Shown here piece by piece: positions 27,247 through 36,470 of a DNA stretch of 64,000 nt (positions are counted from its first letter, which is position 1; each line of letters opens with the position of its first letter). The position numbers and the translations under genes are program-made. The notes below the pieces were generated by a model. The model did no database searches, had not been told where the DNA came from, and saw only the letters and a list, made by a program, of their open reading frames with translations. The DNA lies in NCBI RefSeq assembly GCF_001571105.1, contig NZ_BCTD01000016.1. One strand, given 5' to 3'. The DNA is from Azotobacter vinelandii. Lineage in GTDB: Bacteria > Pseudomonadota > Gammaproteobacteria > Pseudomonadales > Pseudomonadaceae.

Positions 27247-28206
27247 TCAGCGGTTCTCTGCCGGAAGCTCCGCGACGGAGGGTGATGATACGCGCTGGGT
27301 GCTCAGCAGATGGCTGCCGGACCCCGGGCTTTCCCGGCTGAAAGCCGATGCTCCGCAGCAGTCCGTCAGGTCCTCGAGCGGCCACAGGCGGCCCCGGAGG
27401 AAGAGTGCTATCCCGTTCCGCATGCCGGCCGACTTCACCAGACTGGGTGAGCGGCATCCCTCTCGGCTGACCAGCACCTGCATGTCTTTTGTGTGAATTT
27501 CCTGAACCGTGACCGGTCCGGCGCCCCTTGCCGCACAGGCCTGTATCTGAGGTATGCCGAGCAGGTTGCCATCCGGGCCGAAGACCGGCGCGACGTTATG
27601 GAGCTGCCCTTTGCCCGTGTGCAGTACGCCGTTCTCCACATGCGGTTCGGGCAGGAGCAGAGAGCCGGCCAGCAGGGTGATGCGGTATTCCCTGGCCAGG
27701 GAGCCGAACAACTGCTGATAGTCACGGGCCATTTCGTTCGCCTTCATGCGCAGCAGGGTTTCTCCCAGTCCGGGGAAACCCTCGCTCCGCAGCCAGGCCC
27801 GGGCCAGGTGGCGCGGATTGTCCAGAAGCAGCCATGCCTGCGCTTCGGGAAGGCTCCGGGCACCGTAAAGCTCGTTTCGCTCGCCGCCGAGCAGCAACCA
27901 GGTGCCGATCTGGTCGGGCAGGGCGACTACGCTGCGTTCGTTGAGCAGGCCCTTGTCCCGCGCCCCGTCCAGAATGGCGGCGAGCTTCAGGCGCAGATGG
28001 CCGGGGCTCCGGTAGTCGCTGGGAAACAGCTCGGGGCGCACGATCAGCAGGTTGGCCCTGGTTTCTACCATTCCCTCTTCGTGGATGAGCGTGCTGCGCA
28101 GGTCGGCCAGATAATGTCCGCCCGAGCGTGGCGCGCACCAACTCGCATAGAGGCCGAGAAGAACGACGAGGATCAGCAGGAGCGGAACGAGCTGAAATTT
28201 GCGCAT
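27247..28206 (-). CDS. Membrane-anchored nitrilase-like (carbon-nitrogen hydrolase family) protein
   Basis: The 319-residue protein has an N-terminal membrane anchor (residues 4-24, LVPLLLILVVLLGLYAS). The rest shows traces of the CN-hydrolase fold: ANLLIVRPELFP (candidate catalytic Glu), the KGQLHNVAPVFGPDGNLLG segment typical of nitrilases (candidate Lys), and a later Cys-containing region, QVLVSREGC. The Glu-Lys-Cys triad assignment is by eye. The last 50 residues are Ser-rich and may be unstructured. It is convergent with the 28-residue ORF. The substrate is unknown. Confidence 0.65.
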   Translation of the reverse strand: MRKFQLVPLLLILVVLLGLYASWCAPRSGGHYLADLRSTLIHEEGMVETRANLLIVRPELFPSDYRSPGHLRLKLAAILDGARDKGLLNERSVVALPDQIGTWLLLGGERNELYGARSLPEAQAWLLLDNPRHLARAWLRSEGFPGLGETLLRMKANEMARDYQQLFGSLAREYRITLLAGSLLLPEPHVENGVLHTGKGQLHNVAPVFGPDGNLLGIPQIQACAARGAGPVTVQEIHTKDMQVLVSREGCRSPSLVKSAGMRNGIALFLRGRLWPLEDLTDCCGASAFSRESPGSGSHLLSTQRVSSPSVAELPAENR

Positions 28207-28482
28207 GATCGGAAGCGGGACGGAAAAATCCGTTCAGCGTAGGGGGGGATGCCGGGAATGCCAAGCCATCGATCGATGTCTGTGGAGGCGGGAAGGCGAT
28301 ACCATGCCGAAAGGCCGTTTCTGGCTCTTCTTTCCTGCAGCCATCGGGCGCGGGCGTCGGGTCGAGCGACCGTCGATCGTGTCATGTGGCGCCTGGCTTC
28401 TGTTACCTGGATTTGGCGTATCTTGTGAGCCGGCGGGGATACCCTATCCGCGAGCCGGAAAACACGGTAAGGGACCTGAGTC

Positions 28483-28965
28483 GTGCGGAAAACACCGAAA
28501 AGGATCGAGGCCGTGCCGTTCTTCGGCGAATGGGGCGTCTATCGGGAAATGCGCTTGCCGGAGTTCGAGGCCGTATTCGAAAGAGGTGCCGGTCTGTCGG
28601 CTCTGGCCGATGGACTGGAAACTGGCGCCCCCCTGTACCGCAAGGATGGGGAGGAACTGGCCGGCCTGGGGTTGACGTTCGTAACCTGCCGTTCCGAGGG
28701 ACTTCCGGCCATTTCGCAGCAGGGCACCGCTCGCTATGGGAAAAATCTCGCCGCTTGTGCTGCGGCCAAAGGCTCGACTGGCGAAAAGCGCCATCGCCCC
28801 CGCTCGAGGCGCCCGCAACAACCGTTCCGCGGGTGCGAGCCGCCCGGCGGCAGGCGCTGTGCGCTGCCGATAGGCGGGGCTTGGCGCCCCCGGCGCTTCG
28901 TCGCGAGCGAATCCGACCGCTGTTCGCGGCACCGGTCGGGCAGCCGCCTGTGCGACGCCGGTTGA
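28483..28965 (+). CDS. Hypothetical protein or decayed gene upstream of the PLP enzyme
   Basis: A GTG-started frame of 160 residues. The first 100 residues look protein-like (FFGEWGVYREMRLPEFEAVF, LADGLETGAPLYRKDG), whereas the last 60 are Arg/Pro/Gly-rich as in non-coding GC-rich frames. It overlaps the likely start of the next gene by 4 bases. I do not recognise the family; it may be a gene whose 3' part has been lost. Confidence 0.3.
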   Translation: MRKTPKRIEAVPFFGEWGVYREMRLPEFEAVFERGAGLSALADGLETGAPLYRKDGEELAGLGLTFVTCRSEGLPAISQQGTARYGKNLAACAAAKGSTGEKRHRPRSRRPQQPFRGCEPPGGRRCALPIGGAWRPRRFVASESDRCSRHRSGSRLCDAG

Positions 28966-29939
28966 TCCCTGTGCTGGACATCCACTGGGCGCCTCGGGCG
29001 CCGCTTCAGCCCCTGGCGCTCGGCTGGCTGGCCACGGCCGGTATCGAGGTCGGCGTACTACGGCTCGATCTGGTCGATACGCTGATTTCCGGCAACAAGT
29101 GGTTCAAGCTGGCACCCCATCTGGCGGCGGCCGCGCGTCAAGGGGCAAGGGGGCTGATCAGTCTGGGCGGTCCCCATTCCAATCACCTGCATGCACTGGC
29201 GGCGGCCGGGCGGCGCTTCTCCTTCCCCACGGTGGGACTGCTGCGCGGCGAGCCCAGAGAAACGCCCACCGTGCGCGATCTGCAGGACTTCGGCATGCGC
29301 CTGCACTGGCTCGGCTACGGCGGGTATCGGGCGCGTCACCGGCAGGGGTTCTGGGATGCGTGGCGCGACCGTTATGCCGATCTGCACCCGGTGGCGGAGG
29401 GCGGTGGTGGCCTGACCGGCGCGCAGGGCTGCAGGGTTCTGCGGGAAATGCTGTTGCCCCAGTTGCGGTCGCTCGGCTGGAGCGATTACCACGGCTGGTG
29501 GCTGGCTGCCGGCACCGGGACCACACTGGCCGGCCTGGTCCTCGCCGAAGCCGGGGCGCGTCCGGTACACGGCGCCTTGGCTGTGCCGGCGAGCCACGGC
29601 GTGGCGCCACAGGTCCGGGCGATCCTCGCCGAAGCCGGCGTGGCCGATGCGGGCTACCGTCTGCTGGACGCCAGCCGTGGCGGGTTTGCCCGGCTCGATG
29701 CGGAGCTGGCGCACTTCATCCTCGCCAGCGAGCGGGAAGGGGGCATTCCCCTGGACCCCGTCTATACCGGTAAGGCCCTGCTGGCTCTGCGCGAGCAGGT
29801 CGCGCATGGCGGCATTCCCCGTGACAGCCGGCTGGTTTTCGTGCACACCGGCGGGCTGCAGGGGCGGCGGACGCTGGCCGGGCGTCTGCAGGAGTTGGGG
29901 CACGCGCGGCTGATGCCAATACGTCGAGACAGGTCTTAA
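28962..29939 (+). CDS. PLP-dependent deaminase/desulfhydrase of the ACC deaminase / D-cysteine desulfhydrase family
   Basis: The protein of about 325 residues is a fold-type II PLP enzyme. The cofactor Lys is in LISGNKWFKL (K46), the family GGPHSNHLHALAAAG motif follows, and AAGTGTTLAGLVL is the phosphate-binding loop. These features match 1-aminocyclopropane-1-carboxylate deaminase-like and D-cysteine desulfhydrase proteins; the true substrate cannot be decided. The start is uncertain: TTG at 28962 is used, with GTG at 28971 possible. Its stop overlaps that of the convergent DUF1853 gene. Confidence 0.8.
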   Translation: MIPVLDIHWAPRAPLQPLALGWLATAGIEVGVLRLDLVDTLISGNKWFKLAPHLAAAARQGARGLISLGGPHSNHLHALAAAGRRFSFPTVGLLRGEPRETPTVRDLQDFGMRLHWLGYGGYRARHRQGFWDAWRDRYADLHPVAEGGGGLTGAQGCRVLREMLLPQLRSLGWSDYHGWWLAAGTGTTLAGLVLAEAGARPVHGALAVPASHGVAPQVRAILAEAGVADAGYRLLDASRGGFARLDAELAHFILASEREGGIPLDPVYTGKALLALREQVAHGGIPRDSRLVFVHTGGLQGRRTLAGRLQELGHARLMPIRRDRS

Positions 29940-30925
29940 AGCGGGGCCGGCCAACCGTCATCGACCAGGAATACCCGTTCCGCCTCGACCCATTCGCCAG
30001 CCCCGTCGGCCTCCAGCCGGACCAGCAGATGCGCCGGTGTGGCGGGGCCCAGTCCCGCAGACCAGGCCTGCAGGGTTTCCCGAGGCCAGAGATCCACCCC
30101 TTCGAAACGGGCCGGCGCCAGCCAGGCGTGATGGGGCAGGGGCTGCCAGCGGCCGGCGGGAGCGCCGGCGAGAAACTCCAGCCAGTCGCGTCGTCTCACC
30201 CAGCGTCCACGCAGGTGCGCCGGATTAGCGCCGGCCGGAGCCGGACAGCCATCCGGCCAGGGATAGAACAGATAGCCTCCGAGCCAGCAGGCGGCCTGCG
30301 GGGCGGCGAAGCCGAGCCGCTCCAGGATCGTCCGCGCCGCCGGGGCGTTCGACAGGGGCAACTGATGTCGTTCCAGCCGCTCCAGCTTGCGGTCGAGCCG
30401 GTCATGCCGGCCGGGGCCGATCCAGCGGGCCGGATGCCGTTCGGAATTGTCTGCCGAGCCGAGGTAGAGCTTGACCGCCAGCTCCAGGTGATGCGTCCCT
30501 TCGGCATCCTGCAGCAGCAGGTCCAGCTCGCCCAGGGTATCGCTGCCATGCCGGATCGGCAGGTTGGCGGCGAGCAGGCGGACGCCCGGCGCCTGGTCCA
30601 GGGCGAACTGCCAGAGCCGCTCGTAGTAGATACCCAGGCGGCGCGTCGGATGCCGTGCCAGCCAGGCATCTAGCGGGTCACTGCAGGCATCCAGGGTCCG
30701 CAGCCAGTCGGCCAGGCGGGCCGGCTCGCCTGCCCAATGGCTCGCTGCCAGCGGATGGCGCTGCGGCCAGGCGGTGACGGCGAGCAACGGCGGCGACAGC
30801 AGGGCCCAGGCCAGGTCGCGTACCCGTGGCCGGCGCAGGCGCGCGGGGAGGTCGGCGAGGCCGCCGAAAGGCCCCGCCCGCCCCCCTCGGGGGGTGGTTT
30901 GCCGCGTTGTCCGGCTTTCCCGCAT
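29936..30925 (-). CDS. DUF1853 family protein
   Basis: The 329-residue protein matches DUF1853, found beside nadK in Pseudomonas (PA3089). Visible conserved stretches are RDLAWALLSPPLL, GIYYERLWQFAL, GELDLLLQD followed by HLELAVKLYLG, and WLGGYLFYPW. The GELDLLL / HLELAVK pair resembles a PD-(D/E)xK nuclease-like core (Asp, then Glu-x-Lys), which is an inference. It is divergent from nadK with a 42-base gap, and its stop overlaps that of the convergent PLP enzyme. Confidence 0.8.
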   Translation of the reverse strand: MRESRTTRQTTPRGGRAGPFGGLADLPARLRRPRVRDLAWALLSPPLLAVTAWPQRHPLAASHWAGEPARLADWLRTLDACSDPLDAWLARHPTRRLGIYYERLWQFALDQAPGVRLLAANLPIRHGSDTLGELDLLLQDAEGTHHLELAVKLYLGSADNSERHPARWIGPGRHDRLDRKLERLERHQLPLSNAPAARTILERLGFAAPQAACWLGGYLFYPWPDGCPAPAGANPAHLRGRWVRRRDWLEFLAGAPAGRWQPLPHHAWLAPARFEGVDLWPRETLQAWSAGLGPATPAHLLVRLEADGAGEWVEAERVFLVDDGWPAPL

Positions 30926-30967
30926 AATCGCCCCTCGCCTGTAATCGCCGCCCCCCGCAGGAGCCCC

Positions 30968-31855
30968 ATGGAGCACTTTCGCAATATTGGCATCATCGGT
31001 CGTCTGGGTAGTACCCAGGTGGTGGATACCATCCGCCGGCTGAAGAGGTTTCTTCTCGATCGACACCTGCACGTGATTCTTGACGAGGGGATTGCCGAAC
31101 TTCTGCCCGGGCATGGCCTGCAGGTGTCCTCGCGCAAGCAGTTGGGCGAGGTCTGCGACATGGTCGTCGTCGTCGGCGGCGACGGCAGCATGCTCGGCGC
31201 GGCGCGCGCCCTGGCCCGCTACAAGGTGCCGGTGCTCGGCATCAACCGCGGCAGCCTGGGCTTTCTCACCGATATCCGTCCCGACGAACTGGAAACCCGG
31301 GTCGCCGAAGTGCTCGACGGCCAGTACACCGTGGAGAGCCGCTTCCTGCTCGAAACCCAGGTGCGCCGCAAGCTGGAGCCGATCGGCCAGGGCGATGCGC
31401 TGAACGATGTGGTGCTGCATCCGGGCAAGTCGACGCGGATGATCGAATTCGAGCTGTACATCGACGGACAGTTCGTCTGCAGCCAGAAGTCAGACGGACT
31501 GATCGTCTCCACACCGACCGGTTCCACCGCCTACGCCCTGTCGGCCGGCGGACCGATCATGCATCCCAAGCTGGACGCCATCGTCATCGTGCCCATGTAT
31601 CCGCACACCCTGTCGAGCCGGCCGATCGTGGTCGCCGGCAACAGCGAGCTGAAGATCGTGGTATCGCCGAAGATGGATATCTATCCCCAGGTTTCCTGCG
31701 ACGGGCAGAACCATTTCACCTGCTCGCCCGGCGATATCGTCACCATCAGCAAGAAGCCGCAGCGGTTGCAGTTGATCCATCCGCTGGACCACAACTATTA
31801 CGAGGTATGCCGCACCAAGCTGGGCTGGGGCAGTCGTCTGGGTGGTGGAAGTTGA
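30968..31855 (+). CDS. nadK: NAD kinase
   Basis: The 295-residue enzyme phosphorylates NAD to NADP. It carries the GGDGS motif (VVVVGGDGSMLG), NRGSLGFLTD, LNDVVLH and STPTGSTAYALSAGGPI. The ATG at 30968 gives the standard Pseudomonas length. Its stop overlaps the ATG of the downstream phosphatase. Confidence 0.96.
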   Translation: MEHFRNIGIIGRLGSTQVVDTIRRLKRFLLDRHLHVILDEGIAELLPGHGLQVSSRKQLGEVCDMVVVVGGDGSMLGAARALARYKVPVLGINRGSLGFLTDIRPDELETRVAEVLDGQYTVESRFLLETQVRRKLEPIGQGDALNDVVLHPGKSTRMIEFELYIDGQFVCSQKSDGLIVSTPTGSTAYALSAGGPIMHPKLDAIVIVPMYPHTLSSRPIVVAGNSELKIVVSPKMDIYPQVSCDGQNHFTCSPGDIVTISKKPQRLQLIHPLDHNYYEVCRTKLGWGSRLGGGS

Positions 31856-32841
31856 TGCTGATCGATCCGTTGCGCAGTTACGATCTGATCGGCGACGTGC
31901 ATGGCTGCGGCCATAGCCTGGAGATCCTGCTCGAACGCCTCGGCTACCGGCGCCAGGGGGGGGCGTGGCGCCATCCGTGGCGCATGGCGCTGTTCGTCGG
32001 CGATATCGTCGATCGCGGCCCGCGCATTCGCGAGGCCCTGCATCTGGTGCACGACATGGTCGAGGCCGGTCAGGCGTTGTGCGCCATGGGCAACCACGAA
32101 TACAACCTGCTGGGCTGGTCCACCGAGGCGCCACCGGAAAGCGGCCAGCGCTACGTGCGCGAGCACACGGTGCGCAACGAGCGGCTGATCCACGAAACCC
32201 TGACCCAGTTCGCCGATCATCCGGGTGACTGGCGGGCCTTTCTCGACTGGTTCTACGAGCTGCCGCTGTTCATCGACGCCGGCCGCTTCCGCGTCGTGCA
32301 TGCCTGCTGGGATTCCAGCCTGATCGAGCCGCTGCGCCGGGAGTACCCGGATGGCGTGATCGACGAGCCCTTCCTGAAGGCTTCCGCCGTGCCCGATACC
32401 TTCGCCCACCAGGTCTTCGAACGGTTGCTGCGCGGCATCAACATGCGCCTGCCCCATGGCATGACGCTGACCGGCCGGGACGGCCTCGCCCGCGAGACCT
32501 TCCGCAGCAAGTTCTGGGCGGACGCACCGCAGACCTACGCCGACATCGTCTTCCAGCCGGATGCCTTGCCCGAACCCGTCGCGCAGATGCCGATCTCCTC
32601 CGTTCACCGGGCCGAGTTGCCTTTCTACGATGCCGATCAGCCACCGCTGTTCGTCGGTCACTATTGGCGCCAGGGGCAACCGTCGTTGATTCGTTCCAAT
32701 CTGGTGTGTCTCGACTACAGTGCGGTGATGTTCGGCAAGCTGGTGGCTTACCGGCTGGACCAGGAGACCCGGCTCGATCCGGACAAGTTCGCCTGGGTCG
32801 AGGTGGAGCGTCCGGAGGCTCCTCATGAATACGGCAATTGA
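31855..32841 (+). CDS. Calcineurin-like metallophosphatase
   Basis: The 328-residue protein has the dimetal phosphoesterase motifs DLIGDVHGC, FVGDIVDRGP and MGNHEYN, followed by late His residues (VVHACWDS and VGHYW). It resembles bacterial PrpE/ApaH-like phosphatases, and a homologue follows nadK in P. aeruginosa (PA3087). The ATG overlaps the nadK stop, and the end overlaps the rhomboid gene by 17 bases. The substrate is unknown. Confidence 0.86.
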   Translation: MLIDPLRSYDLIGDVHGCGHSLEILLERLGYRRQGGAWRHPWRMALFVGDIVDRGPRIREALHLVHDMVEAGQALCAMGNHEYNLLGWSTEAPPESGQRYVREHTVRNERLIHETLTQFADHPGDWRAFLDWFYELPLFIDAGRFRVVHACWDSSLIEPLRREYPDGVIDEPFLKASAVPDTFAHQVFERLLRGINMRLPHGMTLTGRDGLARETFRSKFWADAPQTYADIVFQPDALPEPVAQMPISSVHRAELPFYDADQPPLFVGHYWRQGQPSLIRSNLVCLDYSAVMFGKLVAYRLDQETRLDPDKFAWVEVERPEAPHEYGN

Positions 32842-33691
32842 GGTCTTGCGCCTGCCGCTGGGGACCGATCTCAGCGGCTTCGTCGGCCTGTTGCGGCGCC
32901 TGGGCGTGCCTCACCGGGTCAGCGAGGAGGGCGGCGAGCAGGTGCTCTGGGTGCCCGATCCCCGTCTGGCCCGGGAGGTGAGTCTGCTCTATGCGCGCTT
33001 TCCCGAAGGCGACCCGCAGGGGCTCGTCCCGGACGCGCCGCGCCGCGCCTCCGGTGTTTTCCGGCAATTGCGCCACAGCCCGCTGACCTCCCTGATGCTG
33101 CTGGCGACCCTGCTGGTGGCGGCTCTGACCCTGCTCGGGGAAAACCTCGCCACCGTCGGCTGGCTGACCTTCCAGGAGTTCCACGTCCAGGGCGACTACC
33201 TGTATTTCGTGCCGTTGTCCGAGACCCTGGCCGCCGGCCAGTGGTGGCGTCTGCTGACGCCGATGCTGATCCACTTCGGCTGGCTGCACCTGGCGATGAA
33301 CGGGCTCTGGTACTGGGAGCTGGGACGGCGCGTCGAGGCCCGCCAGGGCGGTTCGACGCTGCTTCTCCTGACCCTGCTGTTCGGCCTGGCATCCAACGTC
33401 GCGCAGTATCTGTTCGGCGGTCCGGCGTTGTTCGGCGGACTGTCCGGCGTGCTCTACGGCCTGCTCGGCCACTGCTGGATCTTCCAGCGCTTCGCGCCCG
33501 GCGCCGCCTATCGCCTGCCGCCGGGCGTGGTGACGATGATGCTGGTCTGGCTGCTGGTCTGCCTGTCCGGCCTGGTCACCGCCCTGGGGCTGGGCGCCAT
33601 CGCCAACGCCGCGCACGTCGCCGGGCTGGTCGCCGGCTGCCTGACCGGCGTCATCGGCGGCGCCTGGGCCCGCAGCCGGGATCAGGGATAG
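32825..33691 (+). CDS. Rhomboid intramembrane serine protease (GlpG type)
   Basis: The 288-residue protein has a cytoplasmic N-terminal domain (1-80) and six membrane helices. The catalytic Ser207 is in GGLSGVLYG and His264 in NAAHVAGL; the HxxxN oxyanion pair is H155/N159. Rhomboids cleave membrane proteins near the bilayer; the substrate here is unknown. It overlaps the phosphatase by 17 bases and, convergently, the porin by 10. Confidence 0.92.
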   Translation: MNTAIEVLRLPLGTDLSGFVGLLRRLGVPHRVSEEGGEQVLWVPDPRLAREVSLLYARFPEGDPQGLVPDAPRRASGVFRQLRHSPLTSLMLLATLLVAALTLLGENLATVGWLTFQEFHVQGDYLYFVPLSETLAAGQWWRLLTPMLIHFGWLHLAMNGLWYWELGRRVEARQGGSTLLLLTLLFGLASNVAQYLFGGPALFGGLSGVLYGLLGHCWIFQRFAPGAAYRLPPGVVTMMLVWLLVCLSGLVTALGLGAIANAAHVAGLVAGCLTGVIGGAWARSRDQG

Positions 33692-34977
33692 TCGAGCGGG
33701 TAGTCGACGAACAGCCAGATCTCGTTCAGGTCCTGGTTCAGGTCGCGGCTGGCCCGGTAGATCGAGCCGTACAGGCTGATCGACAGGTCCTTGGCCACGC
33801 CTTCCGGCACCACGTACTGGATCTGGTTGTAGAACTCCCGCTCGCTCGCCGTGCCGTCCCGGCCGGTGTCGATCTTGCTGCCATGGACATAGGCGGTTCT
33901 CCAGGTCAGGCCTGGCACGCCCAGATCGGCGAAGTCCAGTTCGTAGCCGATCTGCCAGGAGCGTTCGTCCTTGCGGTTGAAGTCGGAATAGAAGGCGTTG
34001 GCCAGGTAATTGGCGTCGCCGCCGTCGCCGAAATCGAAGTCGTAGCCGTGGGTGACCGGCTGGCCGTCCTCGTCGAGATTCTCGAAGCCGCCGATCGAGC
34101 GCTGCCAGGCGAGGATGAAGGCATGAGGCCCCCGGCGATAGGTGCCCATCAGGCTCCAGATGCTGTTGTCCTCGCCCTTGCCGGTCCGGGTGTAGTCCCG
34201 GTCGTAGCGGGTCCGGTAGAAATCGAAGTCGAACTCCAGGGTGTTTTCTTCGGCGAGCGGCAATTGCCAGACGATATTGGCGTAACGCTTTCTGGCCACC
34301 TTCTCGATATCGGAAAAATACAGGGCAACGCTCAGCCGCTCGTTGAAGGCATAGCTGGCGCCGACGAGTTCGATCGAATCCAGTTCCCGTCCCGGAACGT
34401 CCCTGCCGCTGTGGTTGTTGTCGTTCTGCGCCGTGAAGCGCCCGGCGTGCAGGGTCAGGCCGTCGATCTCCTCGCTGCTGAGCAGCACGCCGCGGAAGGT
34501 CTGCGGCAGCAGGCGGGAACTGTCGTAGGACAGCACCGGCAGGGCGGGGAGCTGATCGCCGTATTGCAGCAGCGTATTGGAAATCCGCAGTTTGAAGGCG
34601 ATCCCGAGTTCGCCCAGATCCTCTTCGGTGTCGCCGTCGTTGTCAGTGGGAAAGTAGGCGATATCGCCGTCGTCGCGACTCTTGCCAGTGTCGAGCCGGA
34701 CGGCGAGGAGGCCGAAGGCATCCAGGCCGACGCCGACGGGACCCCGGCTGAAACCGGAGTCGAAACTGGCGATGAACGCCTGGGCCCAGCGCGACTGGTC
34801 GCGCACGCCGTCCTGGTTGTCGCGGTACACGTATCCATTGCGCAGCATCAGGTGGGCACCGGCCTCTTCGGCGAATCCCCGCGCCTCGGCCTGCGGAGCG
34901 GCCATGGTCGGCTGGATGGATGCCGTTGACAGAGTCAGGGCCAGCGCGCGCCAGCCGCACGGTGTATATGTCGACAT
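33682..34977 (-). CDS. OprD-family outer-membrane porin
   Basis: The 431-residue exported protein has a signal sequence ending near TMAAPQA and an OprD-type body: GFAEEAGAHLMLRNGYVYRDN, RWAQAFIASFDSGF, GVGLDAFGLLAVRLD, alternating aromatic strands and a LNEIWLFVDYPLDYP end. OprD porins take up small solutes such as basic amino acids or carboxylates; specificity is not predictable. It is convergent with the rhomboid gene. Confidence 0.92.
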   Translation of the reverse strand: MSTYTPCGWRALALTLSTASIQPTMAAPQAEARGFAEEAGAHLMLRNGYVYRDNQDGVRDQSRWAQAFIASFDSGFSRGPVGVGLDAFGLLAVRLDTGKSRDDGDIAYFPTDNDGDTEEDLGELGIAFKLRISNTLLQYGDQLPALPVLSYDSSRLLPQTFRGVLLSSEEIDGLTLHAGRFTAQNDNNHSGRDVPGRELDSIELVGASYAFNERLSVALYFSDIEKVARKRYANIVWQLPLAEENTLEFDFDFYRTRYDRDYTRTGKGEDNSIWSLMGTYRRGPHAFILAWQRSIGGFENLDEDGQPVTHGYDFDFGDGGDANYLANAFYSDFNRKDERSWQIGYELDFADLGVPGLTWRTAYVHGSKIDTGRDGTASEREFYNQIQYVVPEGVAKDLSISLYGSIYRASRDLNQDLNEIWLFVDYPLDYP

Positions 34978-35580
34978 GAGGGCTCCGGATTACCTGCGGT
35001 CGTCGTGGCCGGGCGGCGGACAGCAGGGGCCGGGACGCCAGGACCCCATCCTTGTGCCAGGTATCGTGTCCGAAGTGCGACTTCGAATCGGACGCATTCA
35101 GCTTAATACATCCCCGGCAGGCTCCAGTTTCCAGGTGCTGCCGACGGCATCGTCCGACGGGTGGTACACGAGATCGAAGGACGGGATTCCGAGGACCCGC
35201 TTCGCATCGGCGATGCCCACCTTCCTGCAGGAAGCGGAAGACGTCGTTCGGCAACTGCGCTTCGATACCGGGCATACGGTCGGTGGTGGGAAATCGGCTC
35301 CCGTCCACTTGCGCGGTTCCTGTAACACCTTCACGCCCAGCGGCTTGCTGTGCGAGGCCTTCGCCGTACCGGGGAGTCGTGGTAGCGGTTGCAAACCGAT
35401 CGGTACATGCCGGACCAACCAGAATCCGAAGCCTTTCAGGCGGGGTTCTTCCAGAATGGTGTTTCAGGCACGTTGTACCGGGTATTGCACTGGGGGTATC
35501 CGGATCTTCGACTCTTGTGCCGGCGAAGACGCGGCCCTGGATTTGTAGTAATAACTATTTTACGTCTCGTCATCGCCAAT
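34978..35580. other. Gene-free region with possible gene remnant, before the peptide island
   Basis: No intact gene is seen. On the minus strand a segment near 35100-35230 could encode ADAKRVLGIPSFDLVYHP and DDAVGSTWKLEPAG, which looks protein-like but lacks a start and continuous frame, suggesting a decayed gene. From about 35540 the sequence becomes AT-richer and leads into the first peptide unit. Confidence 0.35.
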
Positions 35581-35645
35581 GAATTTAACGAATAATAAAT
35601 CTTATTGCCATGGCATGGACGCTTATTGAGGGCACTCTGTACGCG

Positions 35646-35665
35646 CCTGCTTCAAATACGGCAGG
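35646..35665 (+). promoter_or_regulatory. Conserved 5'-leader stem-loop, unit 1
   Basis: CCTGCT and GGCAGG form a 6-pair stem (including one T-G pair) around an 8-base loop beginning TCAA, 38 bases upstream of the peptide ATG. The equivalent stem in unit 2 is CCTGTT/AACAGG: bases differ but pairing is kept. Confidence 0.5.
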
Positions 35666-35703
35666 TAATGCACCCGACTGACCAAAATACAGGAGTAAAA
35701 CTT

Positions 35704-35850
35704 ATGGACGCGAACAAATACGAGAATTCCATCGAGCAGTTCGAGGTCGAGCTGGATGCCGAAGAGATCCGTTGGGAGGATATCGCTGACGAGGATCTCG
35801 AGGCCCGTATCAGCAAGGATCAGGCTTCGTCCGCCGGCTACTACTGCTAA
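35704..35850 (+). CDS. Putative RiPP precursor peptide 1
   Basis: The 48-residue peptide has an acidic, helical-looking leader with the stretch ENSIEQFEVELD (7-18) and EEIRWEDI (20-27), ending RISK at 35-38, then a short tail DQASSAGYYC ending in Cys. An AGGAG site lies 8 bases before the ATG. Residues 1-38 are identical at 32 of 38 positions to precursor 2, while the tail after residue 38 differs: a conserved leader with a variable core, as in RiPP precursors. A modification operon lies downstream, including a protease with a leader-binding PqqD-like domain. Candidate modified residues are the C-terminal Cys and the tail Tyr/Ser. No double-Gly cleavage site is seen. Confidence 0.8.
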   Translation: MDANKYENSIEQFEVELDAEEIRWEDIADEDLEARISKDQASSAGYYC

Positions 35851-35859
35851 TACCGGTAA

Positions 35860-35887
35860 GATAGCCGCCGCCTGTGCGGCGGCTATC
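35860..35887 (+). terminator. Hairpin after precursor 1
   Basis: A perfect 12-base stem (GATAGCCGCCGC / GCGGCGGCTATC) with the loop CTGT begins 9 bases after the stop. There is no T-run. It may terminate part of the transcripts or protect a short, abundant peptide mRNA. The matching hairpin after precursor 2 is degenerate. Confidence 0.55.
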
Positions 35888-36357
35888 CAGATGAGCATGA
35901 TATGGCATCATTATCCAGCAATTGCCCATATGTGCCATTAAAATAGTGGCGCCAATTTCTCCTTCTTCACTCCTTACTAATGGCGGGATAGACAAGCTAC
36001 TCTGCACGACGTGGAGTCACGTTCACATTACACCTCGTTATTGCGCATGGCATTACTTGGGACGATGCACGTTCCATACCTTCGCCAAGGCATGGCTTCG
36101 CAAGCCCGGAGGCATGCAGCGCATCGGGCCGTAGTGGCTTCATTCCCGACAACTGGGGTCGATATTCTGTACGCCTATTGCTTGAAAATAGTGATACGGC
36201 TCTTTTCGCAATCATGCCAATTCAATGAGCCGACCAGACTGCCGGCAAAGTGCCTCCACTGTGTTCGCCGCTTCAGCCACATTATCTGGGATAGTCGAAT
36301 TGTCGTCCTTACCAAGGGTACGCATATCAATCAACTGTATACCTTTGTTGTCGTAGC
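35888..36357. other. Spacer between the two peptide units
   Basis: This 470-base stretch between the duplicated units contains no recognisable gene on either strand and no third precursor copy. Base composition is more AT-rich than the flanking housekeeping genes. Confidence 0.45.
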
Positions 36358-36422
36358 GAATTTAATGAAAAGTAAATATTGTCGCCATGGCGTGGACACT
36401 TACTGTAGTCATCTTGTGGTCG

Positions 36423-36442
36423 CCTGTTTCAAGCGCAACAGG
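36423..36442 (+). promoter_or_regulatory. Conserved 5'-leader stem-loop, unit 2
   Basis: CCTGTT and AACAGG form a perfect 6-base stem around an 8-base loop beginning TCAA, 28 bases upstream of the ATG. Relative to unit 1, one C-G pair became T-A and a T-G pair became T-A, so the pairing is maintained by compensating changes. Confidence 0.5.
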
Positions 36443-36470
36443 CAGCCTTCTAAATACAGGAGTAAGTCTT

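Larger units (their letters stand above)
35581..35887 (+). repeat. Peptide-encoding unit 1 of a dispersed duplication
   Basis: This unit of about 300 bases is clearly related to the one at 36358-36657. Shared parts, in order, are an AT-rich block (GAATTTAA then GAA and TAAAT), GCCATGGC then TGGAC, a short stem-loop, TACAGGAGTAA, the peptide gene, and TAATACCGGTAAG plus a GC-rich hairpin after the stop. It represents a duplicated leader-plus-gene module. Confidence 0.85.

Noticed and set aside
35888..36357. Possible third peptide precursor between the two units
   Set aside because: No frame contains the leader motif (IEQFEVEL or EEIRWEDI), and no matching ribosome-site block is present.
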